From Whitmania pigra (Eukaryota > Annelida > Clitellata > Hirudinida > Haemopidae): a stretch of DNA of 64,000 bases. The notes beneath the pieces were generated by a model. That model saw only the letters and a list, made by a program, of their open reading frames with translations. It was not told the origin of the DNA and ran no database searches. Positions 50,201 through 58,519 of the stretch are shown here, in pieces. The first letter of the stretch is position 1, and each line of letters opens with the position of its first letter. The position numbers were made by a program, and so were the translations under genes. Where the stretch lies: contig JAJTWR010000072.1 in the NCBI GenBank assembly GCA_021613335.1, forward strand, positions 87,341-151,340, written 5' to 3'.

Positions 50201-50453
50201 GAACTCCCGGCAGGCACATGATCCACCACCTAAAAATGATAGATTTCAATTTATGTATTATTAGACTTCATAAGCGGACGATGATTAGCCGCGAAATACC
50301 AATTTATGCAATTTAAACTTCACAAAAAGAACTCACCAATTCATTATTCCGCACATACTTTGTGAAAGCCAAACCGTCCTATCAATTTCCAACTCCGCCG
50401 AATGATTTGGACTGAGGTTGCTGTGGGCGATATCGGGGATACAGTTTTGATCC
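29242..50453 (-). CDS. RAB3GAP1: RAB3GAP1, Rab3 GAP catalytic subunit
   Basis: Minus-strand exons match the family in order. From the 5' side: 50453-50337 and 50229-50130 (weaker match), 44798-44642 (HVPLFLKNPIFS), about 44267-44186 (PVTVSVRLTYSF), 43755-43713, 43596-43534, 42975-42859, 40613-40538, 40269-40177, 40075-39903 (YHGGIGAVNQLWKEFVLEM), 39750-39696, 39572-39506 (ILNSCIEKNKGRD), 39238-39142, 38999-38934, 34676-34499 (AFKHVNPGCVLGDFASW), 32885-32784, 32502-32406, 32257-32136, 30405-30174 (GRIIYKFFLNGCK) and 29592-29242. RAB3GAP1 with RAB3GAP2 accelerates Rab3 GTP hydrolysis and is an exchange factor for Rab18. No exon resembling the family's first 100 residues was found, phases do not join at three points, and the 30405-30174 exon has an apparent frameshift. 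It may be incomplete to my eye or decaying. Introns are full of transposons. Confidence 0.85.
29272..29481 (-). repeat. Duplicated C-terminal motif in RAB3GAP1
   Basis: Two neighbouring in-frame copies of about 34 codons each read DNSYLYDPESYQRLYVDISP and then DNSYLSDLESYQQLYLGISP, both followed by NEFCW-SAYT. The underlying DNA is also near-identical, so the duplication is fairly young. The copied unit corresponds to the family's C-terminal SVLTKEDFRLAGAFSS motif. Confidence 0.8.
30545..31490 (-). mobile_element. 3' end of an RLE-type LINE retrotransposon
   Basis: The minus-strand frame 31490-30846 encodes 214 residues of a LINE C-terminus: LHRQFIKNF, ESSLQWLRKCDLKAETE, a Cys/His cluster CRMCHRHVKSISH, and PDLIYHDKNKRKFLIIDFAV. 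The PD-(about 12)-D spacing is that of the restriction-like endonuclease of R2/NeSL/Utopia-type elements. KEVKKFTKYKDLLIEIQ and CALGIISKEF follow, as in that group. Downstream on the minus strand the copy ends in a (GAT/AAT)n tail at 30545-30580, typical of a LINE 3' end. It is 5' truncated and sits in a RAB3GAP1 intron in the same orientation. Confidence 0.7.
31640..31725. repeat. ATT microsatellite
   Basis: Runs of att/tat triplets with interruptions. Confidence 0.85.
33370..34080 (+). pseudogene. pogo/Tigger-like transposase remnant
   Basis: Plus-strand frames give a helix-turn-helix style start (MYRKFVFDPAENKDVDNAV), a middle with WLKTQMHTILYAYETQNIFNA then DEM where the family has DET, and later KVFPKPNDD. 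The order fits a Tigger-type transposase of the DDE/pogo group. Stops and missing parts show it is dead. It shares wording with the copy at 38.14-38.33 kb (cattccagcaaac, atttcag-atgg). It lies in a RAB3GAP1 intron, opposite strand. Confidence 0.5.
35617..36901 (-). mobile_element. hAT transposon with exact 8-bp target duplication
   Basis: The element begins CAGTGATGGGTA and ends TACCCATCACGG, flanked by the exact 8-bp repeat ATTACAGC (35609-35616 and 36902-36909). An 8-bp duplication and CAGTGATGGG ends are hallmarks of hAT elements. On the minus strand at about 35790-35940 lies the C-terminal dimerisation motif APMERLFSSAGLI and RRNRLHDSMFQKLLFLK. The rest of the transposase is lost, and a SINE sits at 35944-36128, interrupting it. 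AT-rich subterminal repeats (gtgatt, aaatca) fill both sides. Confidence 0.9.
35944..36128 (+). repeat. tRNA-derived SINE, nested in hAT
   Basis: About 185 bp starting ggcgttcaggttagccgaat (A box) with B box gtgttcgaaaccc about 60 bases on, then a body (cttgggaagga, gcgctatataaatggttaca) and the tail tatggcgctatataaataaa. It matches the copies at 47621 and 54553 (inverted) closely. Confidence 0.85.
37167..38490 (+). mobile_element. pogo/Tigger-type element remnant
   Basis: A TA dinucleotide precedes cagtggaacccacttatctc, the terminal-repeat wording of invertebrate pogo/Tigger elements. About 1 kb on, 38140-38330 has fragments related to the transposase remnant at 33.4-34.1 kb. The opposite terminus was not found, and a separate short element (37240-37980) interrupts it. 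Confidence 0.4.
37240..37980. mobile_element. Inverted-repeat MITE built of short repeats
   Basis: The left end (37240-37345) is a chain of short units around 'caaaatagccc'. The right end (37838-37980) carries the inverse units ('gggctattttg', 'cagggccattttga'). A possible 5-bp repeat tgaag flanks both ends. The core is AT-rich with no coding sequence. Confidence 0.65.
38820..39240 (-). repeat. Tandem exon duplication within RAB3GAP1
   Basis: Two adjacent ~200-bp units each contain a short exon (38999-38934 and 39238-39142) with alike acidic peptides (GLSLDEESSNQSEDR; ELPSGMESIGQPEAR) and alike intron flanks (tgcactttaa-tacaa, catgaaaaacataa). Confidence 0.6.
40890..41870 (+). pseudogene. 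Second pogo/Tigger-like transposase remnant
   Basis: Plus-strand wording in broken frames includes KVAIWGKFT, then FKADETGLLW, the region of the DDE triad where Tigger transposases read NADETGLFW, and later SKLQPVDHGIIQLL. Frameshifts and stops interrupt it many times. It lies in the RAB3GAP1 intron between exons at 40613 and 42975, where the family would have another exon. Confidence 0.6.
42437..42625 (+). other. Zinc-finger-like fragment
   Basis: A 62-codon frame reads a Cys pattern: YECPQDSCQK, CICGRLFKMKKGLKIHCINE and DCPNV. The C-x-C ... H-x-C spacing resembles the N-terminal fingers of some LINE or transposon proteins. No gene context was found and it may be a transposon scrap. Confidence 0.3.
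43135..43520. repeat. Three degenerate tandem copies, ~130 bp unit
   Basis: Units starting near 43135, 43269 and 43401 share 'taaatctaac', 'tttggtataaaattaa/tttggcttgaaatt', 'caaattagta' and 'ccaacatcaatcagtaaac'. They lie in an intron of RAB3GAP1. Confidence 0.7.
44930..46460 (-). pseudogene. Kinase-like exons inside a RAB3GAP1 intron
   Basis: Three minus-strand open segments with plausible splice ends run in order. About 46457-46372 reads LHDITGLKGLQDEVDKRLSA. About 46258-46134 reads GKFGDNNIALRIVSKTHAER, then GKRELNILGLMRKDAH. About 45140-44930 reads ADTFSLSCMLVAGRSCG. The second matches a glycine loop, ALRIV in place of VAVK, and an E-helix; the third resembles the kinase D-x-FSLGC motif. 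Catalytic loop and DFG exons are missing. It could be a diverged or dead kinase gene, or parts of one, nested in RAB3GAP1. Alternatively some segments may be chance. Confidence 0.35.
45160..46090. other. Unassigned stretch with GC-richer patch
   Basis: At 45200-45360 there is a C/T-rich block (cagctcccctcggcctcaag and similar) unlike its AT-rich surroundings. Plus frames at 45640-46040 look protein-like (WLLEQENEEK) but match nothing known to me and have stops. It may be old retroelement DNA. Confidence 0.3.
46630..46870 (+). pseudogene. LTR-retrotransposon integrase fragment
   Basis: The plus strand reads LLADIYLIRRIHEDHPVIEK, then ARHALHWPCMSLDIEQ, a stop, LKSCSICNKYRNKQ. HPVIEK...A...WP.M..DI......C..C...RN is the H2C2 zinc-binding start of Gypsy-type integrases. 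The frame is broken and no LTR is seen nearby. Confidence 0.7.
47290..48480 (+). repeat. Duplicated coding-like fragment, two copies
   Basis: 47320-47520 and 48170-48400 share words such as 'catgtgcctcagcccgttattcaca' / 'cgtgtgccccagcccattagtcaca' (different at few bases), 'ggaatacttt' and 'gtggctgcc / gtggctacc'. The first copy is open (47312-47575) and ends in stops. This looks like retroelement DNA downstream of the integrase fragment, with a SINE between the copies. Confidence 0.5.
47621..47808 (+). repeat. tRNA-derived SINE
   Basis: It has the A-box region (gatagcatggacgaatgggttgcgtgcctgc), the B box gtgtttgaaacccagcctgc and the 3' body with two 'gcgctatataaat' words. Same family as 35944 and 54553. 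Confidence 0.85.
49043..49227 (+). pseudogene. Histone H4 pseudogene fragment
   Basis: Degenerate plus-strand wording follows the C-terminal half of histone H4: KPDIR (family KPAIR), then a broken stretch, then FKVFLENIIRD (LKVFLENVIRD), then MDVIYALKRQ(D)RT in a shifted frame and FGG at the end. Several stops and frameshifts are present, and the first 40 residues are not readable. No histone-type 3' stem-loop was found. Confidence 0.7.
49381..49960. mobile_element. Second hAT-like repeat, with a nested short copy
   Basis: 49381-49595 repeats the 20.96-21.09 kb part of the element at 20795 (words 'tttgtttaaacaaaaaatcaactct', 'tctttctctaaag'), shown here in pieces. At 49600-49861 sits a 262-bp copy with both ends (catggttcatacagg; cctgtacaaaccatg). 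It is flanked by agatc on both sides, and the outer copy resumes after it ('gttcccgatcagctagaac', as at 21747). Confidence 0.75.
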
Positions 50454-50796
50454 CTGCCATCGACGCTTTATTTATTAATTAATCAATTTGACACTTTTTT
50501 AAAATTTATTTTATTAGTTTAATGACTATTGAGTTATTCAATTATTGTTCCTTCCATGCCGCATTTTTCTTTCAAATAAAACATGTAATGATAATAAAAT
50601 ATTTAATAAATGAAAAGTTGATACTTTATAACAGATAAAATATTTTATTCAAAATATTATTATTTATTTAGAACAGAATATTGCTTTACGATCATGAATA
50701 ACACAACTTCCGAATAACAAGCATCTGGGAGATTAAATGTATAAACGAGGCTCAACGAGACAAATCATTTTAAGATTAAAATTCATTTCAAATAGG

Positions 50797-51288
50797 CTAG
50801 GTTGTCCTGCAACACAGCATCGCGTAAAGTCTTTGATATTCTTTGCTGTAATAATCATGTTCATGCTTGGCCATCATCAGTTTCTGTTCGTATTGTGCAA
50901 TTTCGAGTCTAACATTTGCTATTTCTTCTGCAACTTTGGCAGCTCTCACCTTTTTCTGCTCTCTGGATCTTCGTGCAGATTCGTTGTTTTTATGTCGCTT
51001 GTTCCAATAAGCTTCATCTTTTTTGTCTTCTGGCACAGGGACGCATGCCTTCTTCTTGAGTTGTTGTGAACATTCGAAAGACGGAGGTGTTTCGCTGCGA
51101 TTTTCTGAACTTGGAGTGTGGGGATTGATTGAAAATGTCATGTTGTATTGGGATGTAGGTATTCCCATAGGTTGGAAATATTCGACTTTTGGAAGAGGAT
51201 AAACGTTGTTGTAAGAGGCACCGCTTTCGATGAAATGATTGCCGAAGGTTTGTTCTTGAGATTCCTGACCATCGCTTCTAGAATTCAT
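50797..51288 (-). CDS. PAR/NFIL3-like bZIP transcription factor
   Basis: A single-exon minus-strand gene encodes 163 residues. Residues 1-85 are low-complexity (Ser, Asn, Pro). The block PVPEDKKDEAYWNKRHKNN, then ESARRSREQKKVRA, fits the extended basic region of PAR-type bZIPs (PVP-x-KDx-YW-RR-KNN-xA-xRSR). A leucine zipper follows, with hydrophobic heptads (VAEEIANVRLEIAQYEQKL). Human relatives are HLF, TEF, DBP and NFIL3. These bind TTAYGTAA sites as dimers and control rhythmic and detoxification genes. The N-terminal PAR domain is not obvious, and the protein is short, so naming within the group is unsafe. The gene starts 340 bp upstream of the weakest RAB3GAP1 exon, same strand. Confidence 0.85.
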   Translation of the reverse strand: MNSRSDGQESQEQTFGNHFIESGASYNNVYPLPKVEYFQPMGIPTSQYNMTFSINPHTPSSENRSETPPSFECSQQLKKKACVPVPEDKKDEAYWNKRHKNNESARRSREQKKVRAAKVAEEIANVRLEIAQYEQKLMMAKHEHDYYSKEYQRLYAMLCCRTT

Positions 51289-53817
51289 GATAAATTCTGT
51301 AATAAAATAAAAAAATGCATTAAAACGAAGTTCCGCAAAACGAAGTAATTATTCTATTGTGTGCAGTTGCACACGTGACGCAAGTTGAGCTACGAAGGAA
51401 CTCGAACGAAGGTTAAGCTACAATATACGAGAGAGAGGACACAGGAGAAGAATTACGTCATCCATTTTATGCAAGCAAGCAAGTCATCTCTCATTGGTGA
51501 ATATTTGACCAATCCTGTTCTGGTCTAGAAAAAGTTATTCCCCATATAATGACTATGTTTTATTTATAACATCCTAGGAAACCAAATAATTGGCTATCCA
51601 TAAGAAAGATGGCATGAGGGCAATAACACCAGCAAGCTGAGTTGCTTTGTTAGAAGAGGACTGCCTGAATGCCTGCATTACGTAATCATGAATTCTGTGC
51701 TGGTCAGATATTGCGTAACTGGACTTTGCAGACCAACACGAATAGGTTCTGCAAGAGTGCTAGCCAATTCAGCTACGGTTGGATCCGACATTCAAATAAA
51801 TGATCAATAAGTTACTATGGCGTTCTATTAGTTTAGGTCTTCTATGGTGAAGTCTTTATAATGCGTTACCATAAGAACTGTGATATAAACCACAAGAATA
51901 ATATTTTTCTGTTTAAATTACTTAGAAGCAAATATTTGTCGAAAGTGTTGAATAACTCCGAAACTAATTTGTTGCCTTCTATATTGTTTAGTGATTTGAA
52001 TAAAGCGCACACTGCCTTTCATTGTTGAACTTTCAACTTTTAAATTATAAAAAAACTAAAATAACTAAAACTAACTTAAACTAACAACATTGAAATTCAA
52101 ATAACTGGTTAGTAGTTATAGACTAAAGTTCATGTCATCACTAGATGACAGTAGAGTTCCTGCATTTTGGTAGAGCTCTTCCTGGTGAGGATCGTCGGTT
52201 TCAGTCCTGGATTTAGACCAGCAACAAAAAATGTTTCAAATTGCAATTAGTATAGATTTTAACATAGTCGTAAATGTCGCGGTCAATATCTGAAAGTCAT
52301 TGCGACTCTGACCTAGCCTATAACCAGGGCTGTCGAGAGAGGGGGCCAGGAACCAGACAGATTTATTACGGTCTACCCGTTGGTCAACTGCAAGGATAGG
52401 GCCAGAAAGCATGGAATTACAACAAAAACGTTTTTTTAAATGCTGACATCATCTAGATATAAGCTAATATTATTAAGATTTTGTATAACGACTCGTTTCA
52501 AAAGACTTTTTCATATAAAATATAGATAAAATTTTTCTTGGAGGTTCTGCAATTTCTAGATTAGCGTAAGTATTTAAAATACGACTATCGATATTTGGAT
52601 ATTGATTAAAAAAGTAGGAGTGGTTTATCACACAGAAATTAGTCTCTTTAAACCACTGTAAATTAATGTTGTGTTGCGTTATGTAAAGTCTTCCACGAAC
52701 TGTAGTTAACCTCTGTAGCGGTCTTCGTCCTTAGTTAAACGGAAACCCGAGTAAACTCGTCATTCAACTTTTCGGCTCCGAGTTAACTCGTTATTTTGAT
52801 AATATCGATTTAGTAATTCACCAAATGGATCCACTTTTTCCAGTATTTACAGTAAAAAGTTTCGAATAGTTTTCAAAATTGCCATTAAAAATATTACTTC
52901 TCCAAAGAAATGATCGCCATTACCATGACTTCAAAATCTTACTGAACGTTAAAGGGGTTAAAGTAGTGAAACTCTGCGATTTTATATTCCTTGCAAATCC
53001 AGATCTTTTCTGCGATCTTTCTCATGAAAAAAGTTGGACTCAGTGCCGGATTATGGCTGGATGTGCCACTGTATAGGGGCCTCCACCACTGTATAGGGAC
53101 GGTATTTAGGGAGTGTTGGGCAGGGGAAGTGGGACTTTAGACTAAAACAAAAAGTTATCTCCCCAAGTTTTGATAGGGAACTTAGAAAAAAAAGCTGAAA
53201 TGACGTCCCTGGCCTCCTCCAAAAGAAGAAACCCTATTTGTGATGTGAATATGGCAGCGGGACTGGCGCAGAGAATTACGGCCTCCATTGCACTATTGGC
53301 GGATCTAAGAGTTTCGCCCAAAGTAAATCATAGTAACAATTTAAACAAATTTTAAATTAAAACAGATTTAAATAATTTTATCTTGTAATAACCTTTATTT
53401 CATACATTTAATTAATTTTTCTTATACTTTCCAAATCATAGAGAGGACATGCCTCCCGATCCCCCACTAAATCTGCCACTATACTGCACTGGAGTAAATC
53501 CGGGGCTGGTCCGGCTGTTTAAATTTACAAGTATATTTGCTTTGCTTGCTTAAAAATTGCAATAAACTTAATAGGCTGTGAACAAATACAATTATTTTTC
53601 TGAGTTATTTATGGCAAGAGACGTAAACGATTTTTTTTTGTCAACTAAAAAACACTAGATGGTCATTTGCCATGACTCTTAAGATAGACCAGAAAATTTA
53701 ATTCATTAAAAAAACTCAAAAAATATTTTGAAATTTTTCTTCCTGACGAGTGCTATATCCACAATAATTATATTAGCATTATTCTAAGGCTGATTAAAAA
53801 TGTCGGTGTAAACATTT

Positions 53818-54053
53818 ACGATAAAAGGGTTAACTGGTTCGGGTTCGTTTCTGGATTTTAAATTGTTTAATTACTTTAGTTTACCTGCATACCCGCATTT
53901 CCATTACAATATTGGCACTTTTTGTCAAATCAATTACGATAAAAGGGTTAACTGGTTCGGGTTCGTTTCTGGTTTTTAAATTGTTTAATTACTTTAGTTT
54001 ACCTGCATATCCGCATTTCCATTACAATATTGGCACTTTTTTGTCAAATCAAT
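53818..54053. repeat. Recent tandem duplication, period 118 bp
   Basis: The words 'acgataaaagggttaactgg' start at 53818 and 53936. Copies differ at about three or four positions over 118 bp. Confidence 0.9.
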
Positions 54054-54552
54054 TACTTGAGGTTTTACTGAATGGCTATTAGTCAAAACCATCTAAATTA
54101 GCTTTAATAATATTGAAAATTGCATTTAATATTATAAAACTTTACGATAAGTCAACTTTGTCACTGCTGGGTAATGTAATTGATTAATGTACGATACAAT
54201 GTTTCTTTCAATTTTGTAATATTTTAGTAGAAACAGAAAGAGTAATGGATATTTTTATTACACAGTGTTACTGCTGCTATCACTGTTGGGTTAAATTTTT
54301 CAGTATGGTAAAAATCAATGGGGAATTTTGTCATGGTTAATCCCAACACAAAATCTTTAGTGGTTTAGTTTAGATGCACATTTTTGTGCATGTAATGATA
54401 TTTTCCCTTAACTTTTTGAATTTTGCTGAAGAATCTATTCATTTTCTATGTCCTAATTATATCAGCTTTATTGATCATCTTTTCAATTTCTTCTTTATCC
54501 CCAATTACGTTTGTTAATTGTTTTTTTGAATCTTTTTCATTTTCATCTTGTT

Positions 54553-54740
54553 TTGTAACTTTATTTATATAGCGCCATATGCATAGCGTCAGAGGCACTT
54601 CTTGTAACCATTTATATAGCGCTCCTTCCCAAGGGCGCTGGCGGCAGTGCAGGCTGGGTTTCAAACACGAAACATTACGACTGTTGTCATTACCGCCGTA
54701 TGCAGGCACGTAACCCATTCGGCTAACCTGCACGCCCATG
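54553..54740 (-). repeat. tRNA-derived SINE, inverted
   Basis: The reverse complement reads the SINE head gtgcaggttagccgaatggg, the B box gtgtttgaaaccc, and the tail gcgctatataaat. The open frame 54446-54739 is a translation of this copy plus flank and not a gene. Confidence 0.85.
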
Positions 54741-55695
54741 TTCTTGTCATGCAGATGGGAATGTTTGGTTTAATCTGTGAAGACTAGTCATTTGTTGGAT
54801 GAGAATACTTGGGTTAATTTGTTATAGAGTTAACCAACCATAAAGGTTGTTTATTACGTATGCAATGTTTAATGTTTTAATGTATAAACATGCAATCTTG
54901 TCATATCCAAATTTGAATGTTGGTGATTAGGTTTTTGGGTGGCCCTTATTTTCAAAGTTTTATGATGTTTTTGTCTGCCCTCAGACCAGTTCCAATATAT
55001 ATATATATATATAGTTCAGCCCATGCATGAGCAGGATAGGACAATAGAGGTTGCTCCACAAAGTTTTTGTTTCCAACGAAAATTAGGTTTTGTAGAAAAA
55101 CCAAGGCTCATATAAATGTTTGATATTTTAATACAATTCTGATTGCTTTGATAACTTACTAAATGTAAATGTAATTGCACATATACCAAACAATAGTTTT
55201 TAGTATATTTATTTAGATAGTTAATTTTCTTCACGAAATTCTTAGACATTTTGTGTGGGATTTAAATAAATCTTATAATTAAATGTTCTAGAATTTAGTA
55301 ACCATCTTGCATTTTAAAATAAAATTTCTACCATTGCCTTGTTTAACATTTTCTTTATCATATTGAATTATTATACATAATAATTATATATAAAAAAAAA
55401 ATAAAAATTATACATAATAAAAGATCTAAGTATTTTCAAATGGCATTCACATTTGTCTCTTCTGATTGAAAGAAATAAATTGATACCATGGAAACAGGTT
55501 CTGGGTTACCTTCTACACCTCCACAAATTTCTGAAAGAGGATATCAGAAAGCAACTCGTATTATTGATAGAGTTGAGGATTTTTGATTGCGAGCTAAAAT
55601 TCAACTCATGTATAATCAAAATTCTATCAAAAAACTTGAGCAATTATTCTACGAGACTGTAGAAAATTGAAACTACATTTTCGGCTGTAATGGAA

Positions 55696-57100
55696 GAACA
55701 CTTTGACATTACTTATGTTGAAGCCATGGAGCTCATTGAGAATGATGAAGACGATCTGGAATCGCCAAAAAATAATAAGGACCAGGCTGGATGGTCAGAG
55801 TTGACAATGTACTGCTAGAATAAAAGCAGAATAAGAAAAGGGAGATATTTAAAAAATGACTAAGCCATCCCAATCTGATAAAGTTAGCTTGTTTGAGATT
55901 AAAGAGTAGCATACCAGTGAGTCAGAAGAAAGCCAGGTTAAGCCTTAAAATCATTACCTAGGGCCAAGAACAAGCACTGCTCTTCTTTCCAACAAGGAGG
56001 ACACGGCTGTCATCTACATTTGATAGAACTAGAATGAGCAACAGGCCTTCTTTAATGATCATTGTTGAGACTTCTATGGCTGTTGGACAAGGCTATCCAG
56101 CATTAGAAACAAAATTGTCCAACATTTCAATCAAATTCTGATCTCAGTGGTTCACTGGAATGGCAAGCTGATGCGGAATCTGACTGGAACGGAGAAGATG
56201 GACTGTTTGTACATCCTTGTTTCGACAATGGGGATGATGATGATTTTGGATATTCTAAAGATTTCTACAGGTATTAAATACATAATTTAAGGTGTAGCAA
56301 GGGAAGAGATATCTTTGAAAAATTTCTCGGCGATGGCACAGTAGGGATGTGATTAGGCCAAATAAGGGGCAGCCTTGATTCAATGCCACAAGTTCAAGAA
56401 CAAAAAACAACTGCCATGTGCGGGCAGCATTTTAAAATGCAAAAATCAATTTTACTGCTTAATTAACTTTGTAAAGATGGTTATGATGTTTAAATATGTT
56501 TAGTAAAATACATTTTTTTGCTTTTGAAAATAACTGCTGTAAATTCTTCGGAATCATTTTTTTTTATGAAACCTATGACAATTGTGGATAAACTTTGGTT
56601 GAGGAAGCTATATTCTTGTATGAGCTAACCTGAGTATGTTGGCTGTAAGAATTATAGTTAAGAAGATGAGGAAACAATTTAGACATTGAAAAGACTGATT
56701 CCTTATTTGTATTTAATTACTAATAACAGATGAAATATTCATAGGCTTTAAATAAAGGTTTAGTTGAACTGGATACCCACCAACAAGGATAATGAAGTTC
56801 TGACTGGATAACCTCAATAATTATTTGAAGAATTTTTTGCTTTATCAATTTTTAAAAGCATTTCGTAAAGAATGTTGAATTATTTGTTGTTTCCAGAATA
56901 CAATGTCCGAAGTTGGAAACACCAATGCTTCGAACAATCCGGCTCAGCAACTTAGGCAAGAATTATGAGAACAAGGAGAAAGCAGGAGGACCTATAAGAA
57001 GTTCTCGGAGGTTGAAATATGAGGGCCTTGAATTTCCTTTGTGTCCTGATGTCAATGAAAAGTATGAAAAACTGAAGAAAATTGGACAGGGGACTTTTGG
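55696..57100 (+). CDS. CDK9-like kinase, N-terminal part only
   Basis: The exon 56897-57100 ends EFPLCPDVNEKYEKLKKIG then QGTFG and a GT donor. This is the CDK9 start pattern (CPFCDEVSKYEKLAKIGQGTFG). In phase before it, an exon ending at 56272 reads a run rich in Asp/Glu (DGLFVHPCFDNGDDDDFGYS). The AG of that exon joins R to IQCPKLETP, so an N-terminal acidic extension is plausible. A further upstream frame starts MEEHFDITYVEAMELI at 55696, but its junction is unclear. An alternative ATG is at 56925 inside the kinase exon. CDK9 with cyclin T forms P-TEFb, which releases paused RNA polymerase II. No exon for the rest of the kinase (VFKA, HRDLK, DFG) was found to the right, so the gene is either broken or continues past a repeat-filled intron. 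Confidence 0.55.
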
Positions 57101-57580
57101 GTGAGCCTTCATTAGTTGCTTCCATTTGCTGTTGCTCTATATAAGACCAATCATTTAGCATCAGAAGCATTTTATGTGAACCATTTTTACAGCGCTCATC
57201 CTTAAGGTTTTTTTAAGATTGAAATTTAATTTAATCTCAGATTTTATACCCTTGCTTATTTTCTGTACTGTTTGGTATTCTGTAAATTGTTGTCTCTATG
57301 GAAATACATATGTATTATATATCTCAATTTTTGAATTTTTGGCCTTAATAATGTTTCATAGATAAAAAAATATATTGACTAAGGTAATAGGTAATACTTT
57401 CTGCATTACATATCTTGGTGTAGCAGATCAGCCTCAACTAGTATTTCACACAAATTATAGTAACACGCATGCTATCACTCAATCATCTGTTCAACAGACC
57501 AATCAAGCCAGACGATTAAAGAAAAAAAATGAAAACAATATAAATCTTTTTTTCCTAATAGCTCTGACATAGCATTATTG

Positions 57581-58506
57581 GGGGTGCCGGAAAGTCCTGT
57601 CCCAATTTTTGTTAGGAATAATAATTGAAAGAAGTATTACTGAAAATTTTTTATTGCTCAACAAGATATCATCATCATTAGATATAACCTTTGTCCATTT
57701 ACTTTAGAGCTTTTTAATCCCCCTTCAAAAAATTAAGATTTTTGAAAGAAATAAAGGAATCAAACTCCTCTTCAACTTCATGAACATTTATAAATATTTT
57801 TTCACTGATGAAATGCTCTAATGAACGAAATAAGTGAAAATCTGATGGAACAAGATCTGGCAAGTATAAAGAGTGAAGAAGAACTTCCCAGCCTAAGGAC
57901 TTTATTTTTTCTTGAGCTTGTTTGGCAGAGTTCATTCCTTAAAAGGAGACTATTGCAAATTGTTACCCGCATTGTTTTGTTGTCTGGAGAGAGCTCATGA
58001 GGAACTGACATACCCTCTTTATACACATTTCCAATCTTTTTCAAATGCTCCAAAGCATAGACCAAGGTGCATCAAGTCTTTGGAACAATGTTCTGATTGT
58101 TTGTCGAGGATCTTCTTCCACCGAAGCTTTCAAAAGTTCATCATCCAAAAGGCTGGGTCTCCCGATTGATCAGTAAGGTCGAAATTTTAAAGTCATTTTT
58201 AAATCTAAAAACCATCTACATCAGTTTCTAACACTCACACCTTTTGGATAGTGATTATGTTTTTCACCACAATTGTTGGATTGCTACCTTTGTGGAATTC
58301 ATGCAGTGATGCATGTGATTCACTTTGAAACTTTGTTTTCCATAGGATATAAATGTGTTCAAAACTATCAGCAGCACTAGATTTAACTAAATCTGAAGTT
58401 GAATTGAGTGTCCTGCACCTGATTTGACCTTGAAAACATCTAACTAGATGTTAATCACACGTTTTAGTTTGGTTAAAGAAAATCGGACAGAACTTTTCGG
58501 TACCCC
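57581..58506 (-). mobile_element. mariner-type DNA transposon, decayed
   Basis: The ends ggggtgccggaaagtcctgtccc and ggacagaacttttcggtacccc are inverted. A TA follows the right end. The minus strand encodes the transposase C-terminus (LGWEVLLHSLYLPDLVPSDF, then HLFRSLEHF), with the motif near PSDFHLF typical of mariner. The rest of the transposase is broken. It sits just after the CDK9-like exon. Confidence 0.85.
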
Positions 58507-58519
58507 TAATATTTTGTAG

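Larger units (their letters stand above)
51300..55690. other. Gap with repeats, no gene seen
   Basis: Two repeats listed separately lie here (53818 tandem, 54553 SINE), along with a (TA)n run at 54999-55012. Short frames at 52879-53355 are not convincing. If RAB3GAP1 has missing 5' exons, they could be here on the minus strand, but I found none. Confidence 0.4.

Noticed and set aside
54446..54739. 97-codon minus-strand open frame
   Set aside because: It is a translation of the inverted SINE copy (54553-54740) plus flank.
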